Position numbers and translations under genes: made by a program. A stretch of 15,340 nt of DNA, taken from CAZVEV01 sp964625865. Lineage in GTDB: Bacteria > Planctomycetota > Phycisphaerae > SM23-33. Below, in pieces: positions 6,546 to 13,407 of this stretch (the stretch's first letter is position 1; each line of letters opens with the position of its first letter). The stretch is taken from NCBI GenBank assembly GCA_964625865.1, contig CAZVEV010000129.1, positions 1 to 15,340 of the forward strand, in the 5' to 3' direction. Below the pieces are notes generated by a model. It was not told the origin of the DNA. It was given only the letters and a program-made list of their open reading frames with translations, and did not search any database.

Positions 6546-9500
6546 TCAGTCAGGATCGGGGCGGTCACCGTCGGATTCAGGTGCGTCGGTTTCGGGAGCG
6601 ACTTCAACATCAGCCTGGGCTTCGGCGGCAGGCGCCGGCTGGGCGGGAGCGTCGGCGCCCGGAGCGCCGAACAGGGCCGACAGCATGCGGTCGACGTAGG
6701 CGGAGTCGGCGATGCCTTCGGATTGCATCGTGGCCAGGAGCTTGCGGTAGGCCGTCAGGCTGCGACTGACCGCGGCGCGGTAGGTATGCTCGGCCTCGGC
6801 ACGCCGCTCGGCGGCGAACTGCGTGGCGCAGAGGTACATGAAGAAGCCCAGGGGCACGGCGCCGGCGATTACGACCGCGACGGCGGCCCAGCCGGAGAAG
6901 AACGCCAGGATCGACGAGACGGCCGCCAGTCCCCCGCCGCCGCCGGCGCCGACGAGGATCATCCGTCGCAGCCACGTGTCGCGCCGCGGGGCGCTGTCCT
7001 GTGCCAGTTGCTCGAACTGGCGGAACAGCCCGCCGTCGGCGGCCGCACCGAACAGGTCCTCCAGTTCCTGCTGCAGCTTCTCACCGCGGGCCGCGAGGTC
7101 CTCGTGCTGCCGCGTCATCTCCGCCAGGGCCCCCTGCCCGTCGGCCCGCAGGTCGGCAATCAGTTGCTGCGACCGCTCTCTCGTTTCAGTCATTTCCCGG
7201 CCCTGCTGCTGGACGTTGTCGAAGAACTCGCCCAGTTCCCGGCGGATATCGCCGGCCTGGGCGGCAGCCTGGGCGGCGGCGGCCAGTTCGGCGTCGATCT
7301 TTGCACGACTCTCGGTTCCCGCCGTCAGCAGCTCGGCGATATTCGCCGCGGCAGCCCGGGCGTCCTGGCACCTGGCCTGGACCTCGCCGGAGGCTTCCGC
7401 GGCGGCCACCCGCGCCTCGCCGGTGGCCTGCCCCGCCGCCTGGGCCGCGTCACGCTGCTGGGCGGCCTGGGCAACCAGGGCGTCGGCGGCGTCCTTGCGA
7501 GATTGCAGATCGGCCACCAGGGCCCGGGCAGCATCGAGTTGCTCGCCCAGGGCCGTCTCGGACGTTTTCCTCTGCGCCTCGGCGGCCTCGGCCTCGTCGC
7601 TGACAGCCGCCAGGGCCCGCTCCTGCCGACCGCGGAGGTCTTCGGCGGCCGCCGCCGTGTCCCGCGCCAGCGTCTGGATCCGCTCGCGGGCTGCGGCGGA
7701 CTCGTCAAGGTGGGTGGCGATCTGCGACTTGAGCTGCCCGCCAGCGGCCAGCACGCCGTCCAGTTCGGCCGCCACGCCGCCGGCCCGTTCGAGTGTGGCG
7801 CGGACCTGGGCTTCACCCTCCGCGGCGGCCGTGCCCATCTCGCCAATCCGCCCGATCTCGCCCTGGAGGGCCTCGGCGTCCTGCCGCGCGCGGGCCAGCA
7901 GATCGGCCCCGACGGCCTGGTCGCCCTTGACTGCCGCCACCGCGTCGCGGGCGGCCTCTCGCTGCTCTGAGAGCGTCTGCTCGAACTGGCGCCCGAGCCG
8001 CTGGGCCTGCTCGACGGCGTCGCGTCCGGCGGCGAGCGCTTCGTCGCTGCCCTGGCGGATCGCCGCGGCGGCCTGCGAGGCCTCGTCCTCGATCTGCGCC
8101 ACGCGCTGGCGCGTCTGCCCGACCTGGCCCAGCGCGCGGGCGATGCGGGTCTTCAGGTCGTCTCCGTCCTGGACGAGGTGGTCGAGGTGCTCGGCGGCCT
8201 GCCGGCCCTCGGCGAGCAGGGTCTGGAACTGCGCCAGGTCCTCGCCGGCCTGGGCCAGGCGCTCGCCGGCGGCGGCGGCGGTCTGTTCGGCCTCCTGCTG
8301 CTGCCGCAGCGTCTGTTCGGCCGCACGATCGACCGCCTCGCCGTGGGCGCCGATGTCCTCGAGCGTCTTGGCGGCCGCGGCGCACTGGGCGTCGAGCCTC
8401 TGTCGGGCGTCTCGGAGGACGTCGCGGGCCTCGGCGGCGGTCTGCCTGGCGGCGTCGAGGGCCTGGGCCTGTTCGTCGCGGGCCTGGGCAGTTTGCTCGG
8501 CCGACTCGTGCTGGGTTTCGGCGATGCGATCGGCGCACTGGCGGGCCTGGGCGAGCGACGCCGACATGTCCTGGGCCCCCTGCGCGCCGGTGTCGGCGTG
8601 AAGGCGTATCTGCTCGACGGCCTCCTGCCCGCGGGCCAGCCGCGCCTGGAGGGCCTCGCCGGCCTCGGCGGCGGCGGTGCGGATCTCGTCGACGGCCTGG
8701 GCGGCCTGGGCGGCGTCCTGGCGCTGCTGGCGCATCTGCGCCAGCGTGCTGTCAGCCGCCTCGCCGCTGGAGGCGATCTGGGTCAGCATGCCGTCGGCGG
8801 CTTCGGCGTGATCGGTGAGCTTCCGGCGGACGTCCGCGGCCAGACGTTCGGTGGCCCGGGCGGTCTCCTGCACGTCGGCGCCCGCCTGGGCGTGGGCCTG
8901 GCGGGCCTGTTCCAGCAGTTCGGCGCCCTGGTCGGCCGTCTGACGCACGCTCGCGAGTCCCTGCTCGGCCTGCGAGACGCTTTCGGCGATCTCGGCGGCG
9001 GCCTGGTTGCCGGCCTTCACGCCGGCGCGCAGCCGACCGGCCGCTTCGTCGCCGTCAGCCAGCCGCGCCTGGAGCGCCTCGTGGGCCTCGGCGGCGGCCT
9101 GGCGCGTCTCGTCGACGGCTTGCGCGGCGGCCTCGGCGCCCTGGCGGGCCTGCTCCATGCGTGCCAGCACGTCGGCGGACGCCTGGCCGCTGGACTCGAT
9201 GTCCGCCAGCACGCCGGCGGCGGCCTCGGCGTACTCGCCAAGCGCCCCGCGAACGTCAGCCGCCATGTTCTCGGCCGCCCGGGCCGACTCCTGCACGGCG
9301 GCTACCGCGTCGGCCTGCTCCTGCCGGGCCTGGGCCAACACCTCGGCGCCCTGGTCGGCCGTCTGCTGAAGGGTCGCAAGCCCCTGGGCAGCCTGGACGA
9401 CGGCTTCGGAAACGTCGGCGGCCCCCTGGCTGCCGGCCTCCACGTGCCCGCGCAGCGTGCCGATTGCCTGGTCACCCTCGGCCAGCCGCGCCTGGAGCGC

Positions 9501-10748
9501 CTCGTGCGTCTCGGCGGCGGCCTGTCGGGTTTCGTCGATGGCCTGGCCGGCCTGGCCGGCCGCCTCGCGCTGCTGCCGCATCTGCGCCAGCGTGTCGGCC
9601 GCCGCGGCCCCGCCGGACTCGATCTCCGCTAACACTCCGGCGGCGGCCTCAACGTGATCCGACAGCTTCTGGCGGACCTCTGCCGCGATCCGTTCGGCGG
9701 CCCGGGCCGTTTCGCCCGCGGCGGCGACGGCCTGGTCGTGGGCCTGGCGGGCCTGATCCGACAACTCGGTGGTCCGCCCCGCCGTCTGCTCGATGCTCGC
9801 CAACCCGTCGGCGGCCTGTTCGACCTTCGCGGCCAGATCGGCGGCCCCCTGGCTGCCGGTGGCCAGCAGTTCGCGGATCGAGGCCGCCGCGTCGCGGCCC
9901 TCGGCGAGCCGGGCCTGCAGGTCCTGCTGCGCCGTCTCGGCGGACCGGGCGATCTCGGTCATCGTCTCGATGGCCGCCCGGGCCGCGTCCAGTTGCTCCT
10001 GGGCCTGGGCCAGCACGTCGCGGGCCGCCTCCTGCTGGCTGCGGACCTGGTCCACCACCCCGCCGGCCGACGCCACGTGGGCGTCCAGCGCCGTCTGCGC
10101 CTGCTCGCGCTTGAGGCGCAGGTCCTCCTGGAGGGCCTCGACAGCCGCCAGCGCCTCGGCCTGCTGCGCACGGATGGTCTCGGCCTGCGTGCGAATCGAC
10201 TCGGCCGCCGTCGAGGCCTTGCTCGTCAGCGCCTCGGCCTCCCGCTCGTACGTGCCCTCGATCTCGGCCAGCCGTTCCTGCGTGGCCTGCTCGATCTGCC
10301 CCGCGCGTCCCTGCCCGGTCTCGGCCACCTCGTCAATCGTCTCGAGCACGTCGCCGAGCTTGCGCTCCAGGATCACCGTCAGCTTGCCCAGCTTGCTCGC
10401 GTCGAGCCCGCTGGCCATCAGGTTCTCCTGCAGGCACAGCCGGTGGAGGTTGTCCATCGCGCGGAGCACGCCGAGGGCCTGTTCGCTGCTGAGCGTGTCG
10501 GGCAGGGCTTCCATGGCCTCGATGGCGCGGCCGACGCGGTCGAACAGTTCCTGGCGAGCGGTAAAGGGCATGCCCTGCAGTTCGTTCTGTCGGAGCATGC
10601 CTTCCAGCGCGAACAGGAAGCCCTTGAGCCCCCGCATGGTCGGATCCAGCCGTCCCAGTTCGGGCGGCGGGTCCTTGGCCAGCACGCTGGAGATCTGCCC
10701 TACCCGGGCCTCGAACAACTGCCGCAACTGCGGGATCTGCATTTCCAT
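6546..10748 (-). CDS. giant membrane-anchored coiled-coil protein with 141-residue repeats
   Basis: This 1400-residue protein belongs to no family I recognise. Residues 1-145 are a helical N-terminal domain (MEMQIPQLRQLFEARVGQ onward). Residues 150-1240 are almost entirely Ala/Gln/Glu/Arg-rich predicted coiled coil. Residues 279-1124 form six units of exactly 141 residues, with a seventh beginning at 1125. A two-helix hydrophobic hairpin spans about 1262-1311. A helical tail and an acidic, Ala/Pro-rich end (DAPESDGDRPDPD) follow. The start at 10748 is chosen for AAGGAG at 10759-10764; the in-frame extension to 10976 would run over the promoter. No Walker ATPase motif and no chemoreceptor signalling hairpin are visible, so Smc or methyl-accepting labels would mislead. 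A long tether or scaffold at a membrane is the plainest reading (inference). The Kelch-like gene follows directly. Confidence 0.85.
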   Translation of the reverse strand: MEMQIPQLRQLFEARVGQISSVLAKDPPPELGRLDPTMRGLKGFLFALEGMLRQNELQGMPFTARQELFDRVGRAIEAMEALPDTLSSEQALGVLRAMDNLHRLCLQENLMASGLDASKLGKLTVILERKLGDVLETIDEVAETGQGRAGQIEQATQERLAEIEGTYEREAEALTSKASTAAESIRTQAETIRAQQAEALAAVEALQEDLRLKREQAQTALDAHVASAGGVVDQVRSQQEAARDVLAQAQEQLDAARAAIETMTEIARSAETAQQDLQARLAEGRDAAASIRELLATGSQGAADLAAKVEQAADGLASIEQTAGRTTELSDQARQAHDQAVAAAGETARAAERIAAEVRQKLSDHVEAAAGVLAEIESGGAAAADTLAQMRQQREAAGQAGQAIDETRQAAAETHEALQARLAEGDQAIGTLRGHVEAGSQGAADVSEAVVQAAQGLATLQQTADQGAEVLAQARQEQADAVAAVQESARAAENMAADVRGALGEYAEAAAGVLADIESSGQASADVLARMEQARQGAEAAAQAVDETRQAAAEAHEALQARLADGDEAAGRLRAGVKAGNQAAAEIAESVSQAEQGLASVRQTADQGAELLEQARQAHAQAGADVQETARATERLAADVRRKLTDHAEAADGMLTQIASSGEAADSTLAQMRQQRQDAAQAAQAVDEIRTAAAEAGEALQARLARGQEAVEQIRLHADTGAQGAQDMSASLAQARQCADRIAETQHESAEQTAQARDEQAQALDAARQTAAEARDVLRDARQRLDAQCAAAAKTLEDIGAHGEAVDRAAEQTLRQQQEAEQTAAAAGERLAQAGEDLAQFQTLLAEGRQAAEHLDHLVQDGDDLKTRIARALGQVGQTRQRVAQIEDEASQAAAAIRQGSDEALAAGRDAVEQAQRLGRQFEQTLSEQREAARDAVAAVKGDQAVGADLLARARQDAEALQGEIGRIGEMGTAAAEGEAQVRATLERAGGVAAELDGVLAAGGQLKSQIATHLDESAAARERIQTLARDTAAAAEDLRGRQERALAAVSDEAEAAEAQRKTSETALGEQLDAARALVADLQSRKDAADALVAQAAQQRDAAQAAGQATGEARVAAAEASGEVQARCQDARAAAANIAELLTAGTESRAKIDAELAAAAQAAAQAGDIRRELGEFFDNVQQQGREMTETRERSQQLIADLRADGQGALAEMTRQHEDLAARGEKLQQELEDLFGAAADGGLFRQFEQLAQDSAPRRDTWLRRMILVGAGGGGGLAAVSSILAFFSGWAAVAVVIAGAVPLGFFMYLCATQFAAERRAEAEHTYRAAVSRSLTAYRKLLATMQSEGIADSAYVDRMLSALFGAPGADAPAQPAPAAEAQADVEVAPETDAPESDGDRPDPD
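7377..9914 (-). repeat. six tandem 423-bp coding repeats plus a partial seventh
   Basis: Unit boundaries, read on the minus strand, are 9914-9492, 9491-9069, 9068-8646, 8645-8223, 8222-7800 and 7799-7377; a seventh starts at 7376. Each unit opens with an ARLAEG-like motif and has a glycine at position 20 (ATG, EAG, KAG, DTG, QDG, AAG, TAG). Units 1-3 are strongly alike in DNA and protein, including the DETRQAAAEAHEALQ end; units 4-7 keep the length but have diverged. The 36 residues before unit 1 match a unit end in register, so an older unit 0 probably exists. Confidence 0.85.
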
Positions 10749-10758
10749 CGTTCCGTCA

Positions 10759-10764
10759 CTCCTT
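10759..10764 (-). promoter_or_regulatory. ribosome binding site fixing the coiled-coil start
   Basis: AAGGAG on the minus strand lies 10 nt before ATG 10748. It is the only good site near the in-frame starts of this gene and argues against the longer reading from 10976. Confidence 0.6.
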
Positions 10765-10938
10765 GACCCGAAGGTCGCCAACCGCACCGCCGGGGCCAAC
10801 CCTGGCCGCGACCAGCCCCTGTACTCCGGACGACAGCGGGGACACACCACCCAATCCGAAGGCACGCCACCTGTCGATGCCCGTCTCGTCGAGACCCTCA
10901 CGTTGTGGCCACACCCGCCGGTACAGGCCTCGGAGATG

Positions 10939-10966
10939 ATTCTACCGGCGGGGAACGATCTGGCAA
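10939..10966 (-). promoter_or_regulatory. sigma-70-type promoter for the coiled-coil gene
   Basis: On the minus strand TTGCCA (10961-10966) is followed after 16 nt by TAGAAT (10939-10944), each one base from consensus. Transcription would begin near 10932 and give a leader of about 184 nt. The 362-nt gap 10749-11110 otherwise holds only the hairpin at 11050-11078 and a short palindrome at 11035-11046. Confidence 0.5.
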
Positions 10967-11049
10967 GAACAAACACGGCCCCCCGCGCTACACAAGCCCT
11001 GCCGGAAGTATCTGTCCGTGAAGCCCCGGTTCACCGTTGCGCAACGAGA

Positions 11050-11078
11050 ACGGGGCGACCGGCAACCGGCCGCCCCGT
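11050..11078 (-). terminator. hairpin terminator after the PEP-CTERM unit
   Basis: ACGGGGCG (11050-11057) pairs with CGCCCCGT (11071-11078), and CCGG (11059-11062) with CCGG (11066-11069), around a CAA loop with one A/C mismatch. It begins 32 nt past the stop at 11111. The downstream side has only a weak T-rich stretch (TTCTCGTT), so it is a strong stem with a poor tail. Confidence 0.65.
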
Positions 11079-11110
11079 GGCGTGTCTGTGTTACGGTTGG
11101 GTCTGTGCAG

Positions 11111-11782
11111 TTACCCGCGCTTGCGCCGTCGCAGGCCCAGCAGGCCGACGGCGGCCAGGGCGAGGGTGGCCGGTTCGGGAATCAGGTCCGCCTCGGCGTT
11201 GGTGAACTCGACGCGGAAGCCGCCGGGATTGGGGGCCGGGTTCTGGCCGGGTGAATTGTATACCAAAAAGTCCAGCGTGTTGATCCCGCTGACAAAACCG
11301 CTGTTGATCGTGATAGGCACCCACGTCTTGAAGCCCCCCGCCGAGATCCCGAGCAGGGTCCCGTTAAGCCGCACGTCGGTCATCTGGTTGTCCACGACCA
11401 CCTGGGCGGCAATCGTGGCGGTCTCGGGCTTGAGCCCCGTCAGGTCGAACTGCGTTTGAAACTCGTAGTTGCCATATGCAATGCTGGTCGTGCCGGCCGA
11501 GACAACGGAAATCCAGCTCGATCCGGGGCTTCCGACAGCGTCGTTGGCCAACCAGGCAGAGTGATTCTGCTGAACGATGGCCGGCGCCGGAGGCGTGAAG
11601 CCTCCGTGTGCGGAGACCGTAATGTCGAAATGCGGGTCATTGCTGCCCGCCGACAGCACGTTGCCGGCGGCGTCGACGCCGGAGTCGAAAATCGTGATCG
11701 GCGCCGCCGGCGCCCGGCCGGCCGAAACGGTCAGAACGACACAAACCAGCAAACTGCAGATCAAACTAACGGTCATTTTCAT
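11111..11782 (-). CDS. PEP-CTERM sorting domain protein
   Basis: This 223-residue exported protein has a signal peptide at residues 1-27 (MKMTVSLICSLLVCVVLTVS, then AGRAPAA). The middle, about 28-200, is a beta-rich domain with GNYEFQTQFDLTGLKPETA and FVSGINTLDFLVYNSPG; it resembles small carbohydrate-binding or adhesion-like sandwich domains, not assignable further. The C-terminus (202-223) is a full PEP-CTERM signal: PEP motif, hydrophobic helix, then RRRKRG. Such tails are recognised by an exosortase (EpsH family), which processes proteins for the surface or matrix; no exosortase lies in this window. The start is supported by GAGGA at 11792-11796, 9 nt upstream. It follows a second PEP-CTERM gene by 40 nt, probably as one operon ending at the hairpin at 11050-11078. 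Confidence 0.85.
   Translation of the reverse strand: MKMTVSLICSLLVCVVLTVSAGRAPAAPITIFDSGVDAAGNVLSAGSNDPHFDITVSAHGGFTPPAPAIVQQNHSAWLANDAVGSPGSSWISVVSAGTTSIAYGNYEFQTQFDLTGLKPETATIAAQVVVDNQMTDVRLNGTLLGISAGGFKTWVPITINSGFVSGINTLDFLVYNSPGQNPAPNPGGFRVEFTNAEADLIPEPATLALAAVGLLGLRRRKRG
11141..11173 (-). repeat. near-identical DNA encoding the PEP-CTERM tail, copy 1
   Basis: The 33 nt at 11141-11173 match 11853-11885 with a single mismatch. Both encode the PEP-CTERM helix of adjacent genes whose upstream domains are unrelated. This points to recent tail exchange, duplication or gene conversion. Confidence 0.7.
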
Positions 11783-11822
11783 CGGTCTTTGTCCTCGATA
11801 GGAACGTGTGTTGTGGTGGCGG

Positions 11823-12971
11823 TTATGCGCGCCGTCTTCGTCGCAGCCCCCCCAGGCCGACCGCGGCCAGGGCGAGGGTGGCCGGCTCGGGGACCAGGGC
11901 GGTGAGTCGGATGTTGTCGTAGGCGCCCTGGCGGAACGTGGGGTCGTCGGAACTGTGCGTCAGGCGAATGGTCAGGTCGCCCCCGGAGGCGCCTGCGGTG
12001 AAGGCCGTGCTCAGGTCGACGAACTCGGCCGCGGGAATGTTGGCGTACCCGTCGGCTAGCGTATTGGAGGCGACGGGGGCGCCATCGACCAGGAGTTCGA
12101 TCAAATAGTCGTCCGGCCGACGACCGCCGGACTCGTCGAAGTTGCGGTGGCCGACAGCGGCTGTCAGCGTGTAACGCCAGCCTGCGCTAACGGTCTCCAG
12201 CGAGGCGGCCGACGTCAGCGTGACCGTGCCGGGCTGGGCTGTTGCCGTTTCAAGGTAGGCATAGAGGCTGCCGTGGTCCGGGGGGAGTTCGCCGCTACCA
12301 CCACCATACGTCCCGCCGCCGCCGTCCTTCGTCCAGTTGTTCAGGCCGTCTTCGAAGGAGAAGTTCGGCACGGTGATCGGCGTGGGGGGAGTGAAGTTGG
12401 CGTCGAACTGCACCTCGCTGAGACCGACGAAATCCTGGGCCCCGCCGTGGTTGGTTGATATATCGAAACGGACCAGGCGAGCATTGTTGGCCGCGCCAAA
12501 CGTGCTCAGGTCGATATCCTCCCCGGTGTAGTCGGCCTGGCCCGTTGCCTTGGTAAATGTGAAGCCGCCCAGCGAGGTGAACCCGCCGCCAACGGAACTG
12601 GCTACGGATATCTCCACGTTCTTCGCCCCGCGAGTCGACAGTCCGCTTGTGGCCTCGTTGTAGTTCCACACGTGGACGCTGTTCAGGTCGTAGTTGGCCT
12701 CCAGGTCGAACGTGATATGGGCCGGCAGCGGGTCGTTGGGATCCTGGTACGTGCCCTTGGTCAGCCACATATAGCCGTCGGGCGCCACGCCGTGCTGCCC
12801 CCCCGACAATCCGGAGCCGTCCACGGTGAACCTCGCCTGCCGATTGAAAGTCTCGCCAAGCTGCGACGAGTAGTCCTCGATCGTTACGCCCGGGACGGTG
12901 GCCGCCAGGGCGCTGCCCGCCGTGACGACGCACAAGCCGACGATCGCCATTCCAAGAAAGAGCTTCTCCAT
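11823..12971 (-). CDS. PEP-CTERM protein with discoidin-like and second beta-sandwich domains
   Basis: This 382-residue protein starts at 12971, where GAGGA (12979-12983) lies 7 nt upstream; the adjacent ATG at 12974 would be only 4 nt away. The signal peptide MEKLFLGMAIVGLCVVTAGS-ALA ends near residue 23. Residues about 28-192 look like an F5/8 type C (discoidin) domain: FTVDGSGLSGGQHGVAPDGYMWL, ITFDLEANYDLNSVHVWNYN, and the closing VGLSEVQFDA. Residues about 200-358 form a second sandwich opening with VPNFSFEDGLNNWTKDGGG and ending TFRQGAYDNIRLTAL, the pattern of carbohydrate-binding or PEP-CTERM-associated modules. Residues 360-382 are the sorting tail, PEPATLALAAVGLGGLRRRR plus RA. Glycan binding at the surface is a reasonable inference; no catalytic domain is visible. 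A promoter at 13189-13216 would drive it and the next gene. Confidence 0.85.
   Translation of the reverse strand: MEKLFLGMAIVGLCVVTAGSALAATVPGVTIEDYSSQLGETFNRQARFTVDGSGLSGGQHGVAPDGYMWLTKGTYQDPNDPLPAHITFDLEANYDLNSVHVWNYNEATSGLSTRGAKNVEISVASSVGGGFTSLGGFTFTKATGQADYTGEDIDLSTFGAANNARLVRFDISTNHGGAQDFVGLSEVQFDANFTPPTPITVPNFSFEDGLNNWTKDGGGGTYGGGSGELPPDHGSLYAYLETATAQPGTVTLTSAASLETVSAGWRYTLTAAVGHRNFDESGGRRPDDYLIELLVDGAPVASNTLADGYANIPAAEFVDLSTAFTAGASGGDLTIRLTHSSDDPTFRQGAYDNIRLTALVPEPATLALAAVGLGGLRRRRRA
11853..11885 (-). repeat. near-identical DNA encoding the PEP-CTERM tail, copy 2
   Basis: Partner of 11141-11173, one mismatch in 33 nt, in the same relative place at the end of the upstream gene. Confidence 0.7.
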
Positions 12972-13114
12972 CATGTCATCCTCGTTCACTGACAGGAAAC
13001 GTGATTCCGCGTGACGGTGCGTGGGCGGCACGGGAGTACGGGTGAGCGTTCAGCGCTCGCGTGATCCTCTGTGCCGACGACCGTCACCACCAAACCAAGA
13101 AACCATAAACCCAG

Positions 13115-13139
13115 AAAAACCTCCGCCAAGCCCATGGCG
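13115..13139 (-). terminator. possible weak terminator or attenuator in the PEP-CTERM leader
   Basis: On the minus strand CGCCA (13139-13135) pairs with TGGCG (13128-13124) around a 6-nt loop, followed by GAGG and five T residues (13119-13115). It lies about 45-65 nt into the predicted leader of the PEP-CTERM operon. The stem is short, so it may be only a chance structure. Confidence 0.25.
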
Positions 13140-13155
13140 CGGATTCCTCGAGGCC

Positions 13156-13170
13156 CAGGGACCGTCCCTG
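13156..13170. other. 15-nt palindrome downstream of the PEP-CTERM promoter
   Basis: CAGGGAC and GTCCCTG flank a single C, a perfect palindrome about 12-26 nt into the predicted transcript. A dimeric regulator could bind here; no regulator is identified. Confidence 0.35.
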
Positions 13171-13188
13171 AACCTGTTGACTGAATAC

Positions 13189-13216
13189 ATCTTACCACCC
13201 ATCCCGGCCCTGTCAA
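13189..13216 (-). promoter_or_regulatory. sigma-70-type promoter for the PEP-CTERM operon
   Basis: On the minus strand a perfect TTGACA (13211-13216) is followed after 16 nt by TAAGAT (13189-13194), four of six matches to consensus. Transcription would start near 13182 and leave a leader of about 210 nt before the ATG at 12971. The surrounding gap 12972-13407 has no credible gene; it holds this promoter, the palindrome, the weak hairpin and the minisatellite at 13316-13345. Confidence 0.5.
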
Positions 13217-13315
13217 GGACTATCTGGAAAGAATCTTCGTCTGATTCCGTCATCCCGGAAGTAGATCGCAGGAGACGCCTGTGCCTTCAACGGCATCTCA
13301 AGGACGTTCGGGCGT

Positions 13316-13345
13316 TCCTGTCGCTTGCTCTCCTGTCGCTTGCTC
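13316..13345. repeat. 15-nt tandem repeat (minisatellite, two perfect copies)
   Basis: TCCTGTCGCTTGCTC occurs at 13316-13330 and again at 13331-13345. A degenerate third copy (TCCTTTCGCCTTTCTCC) follows at 13346-13362. It lies 45-90 nt past the stop of the HEAT-repeat gene and before the PEP-CTERM promoter, in noncoding DNA. Confidence 0.75.
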
Positions 13346-13407
13346 TCCTTTCGCCTTTCTCCTCTCTGCTGCCCTGTAATCTGACCCGACAGTCTTATCG
13401 GAACAGA

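Noticed and set aside
7377..9914. CRISPR or noncoding satellite interpretation of the tandem repeats
   Set aside because: Units are 423 bp, have no spacers, stay in frame and encode a continuous protein.
6546..10748. Smc, chemoreceptor or kinesin-like label for the coiled-coil protein
   Set aside because: No Walker A or B motif, no chemoreceptor signalling hairpin and no motor domain are visible; similarity would rest on composition only.
6498..10766. Several long plus-strand open frames opposite the coiled-coil gene
   Set aside because: They are reverse readings of Ala/Gln-rich repeat codons (Leu/Gly/Arg-rich on the other strand); the 141-residue period belongs to the minus-strand protein.
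10749..10976. N-terminal extension of the coiled-coil protein from 10976, including two Cys pairs
   Set aside because: It runs over a good promoter at 10939-10966, and a strong ribosome binding site precedes 10748; the Cys pairs in the extension are probably chance.
11035..11046. CGTTGCGCAACG palindrome beside the terminator
   Set aside because: A 12-nt palindrome, but it is too short to call on its own and has no clear regulatory position relative to a promoter.
12972..13253. Small minus-strand open frames upstream of the PEP-CTERM operon
   Set aside because: They have no convincing ribosome binding site or domain and overlap the predicted promoter and leader elements.
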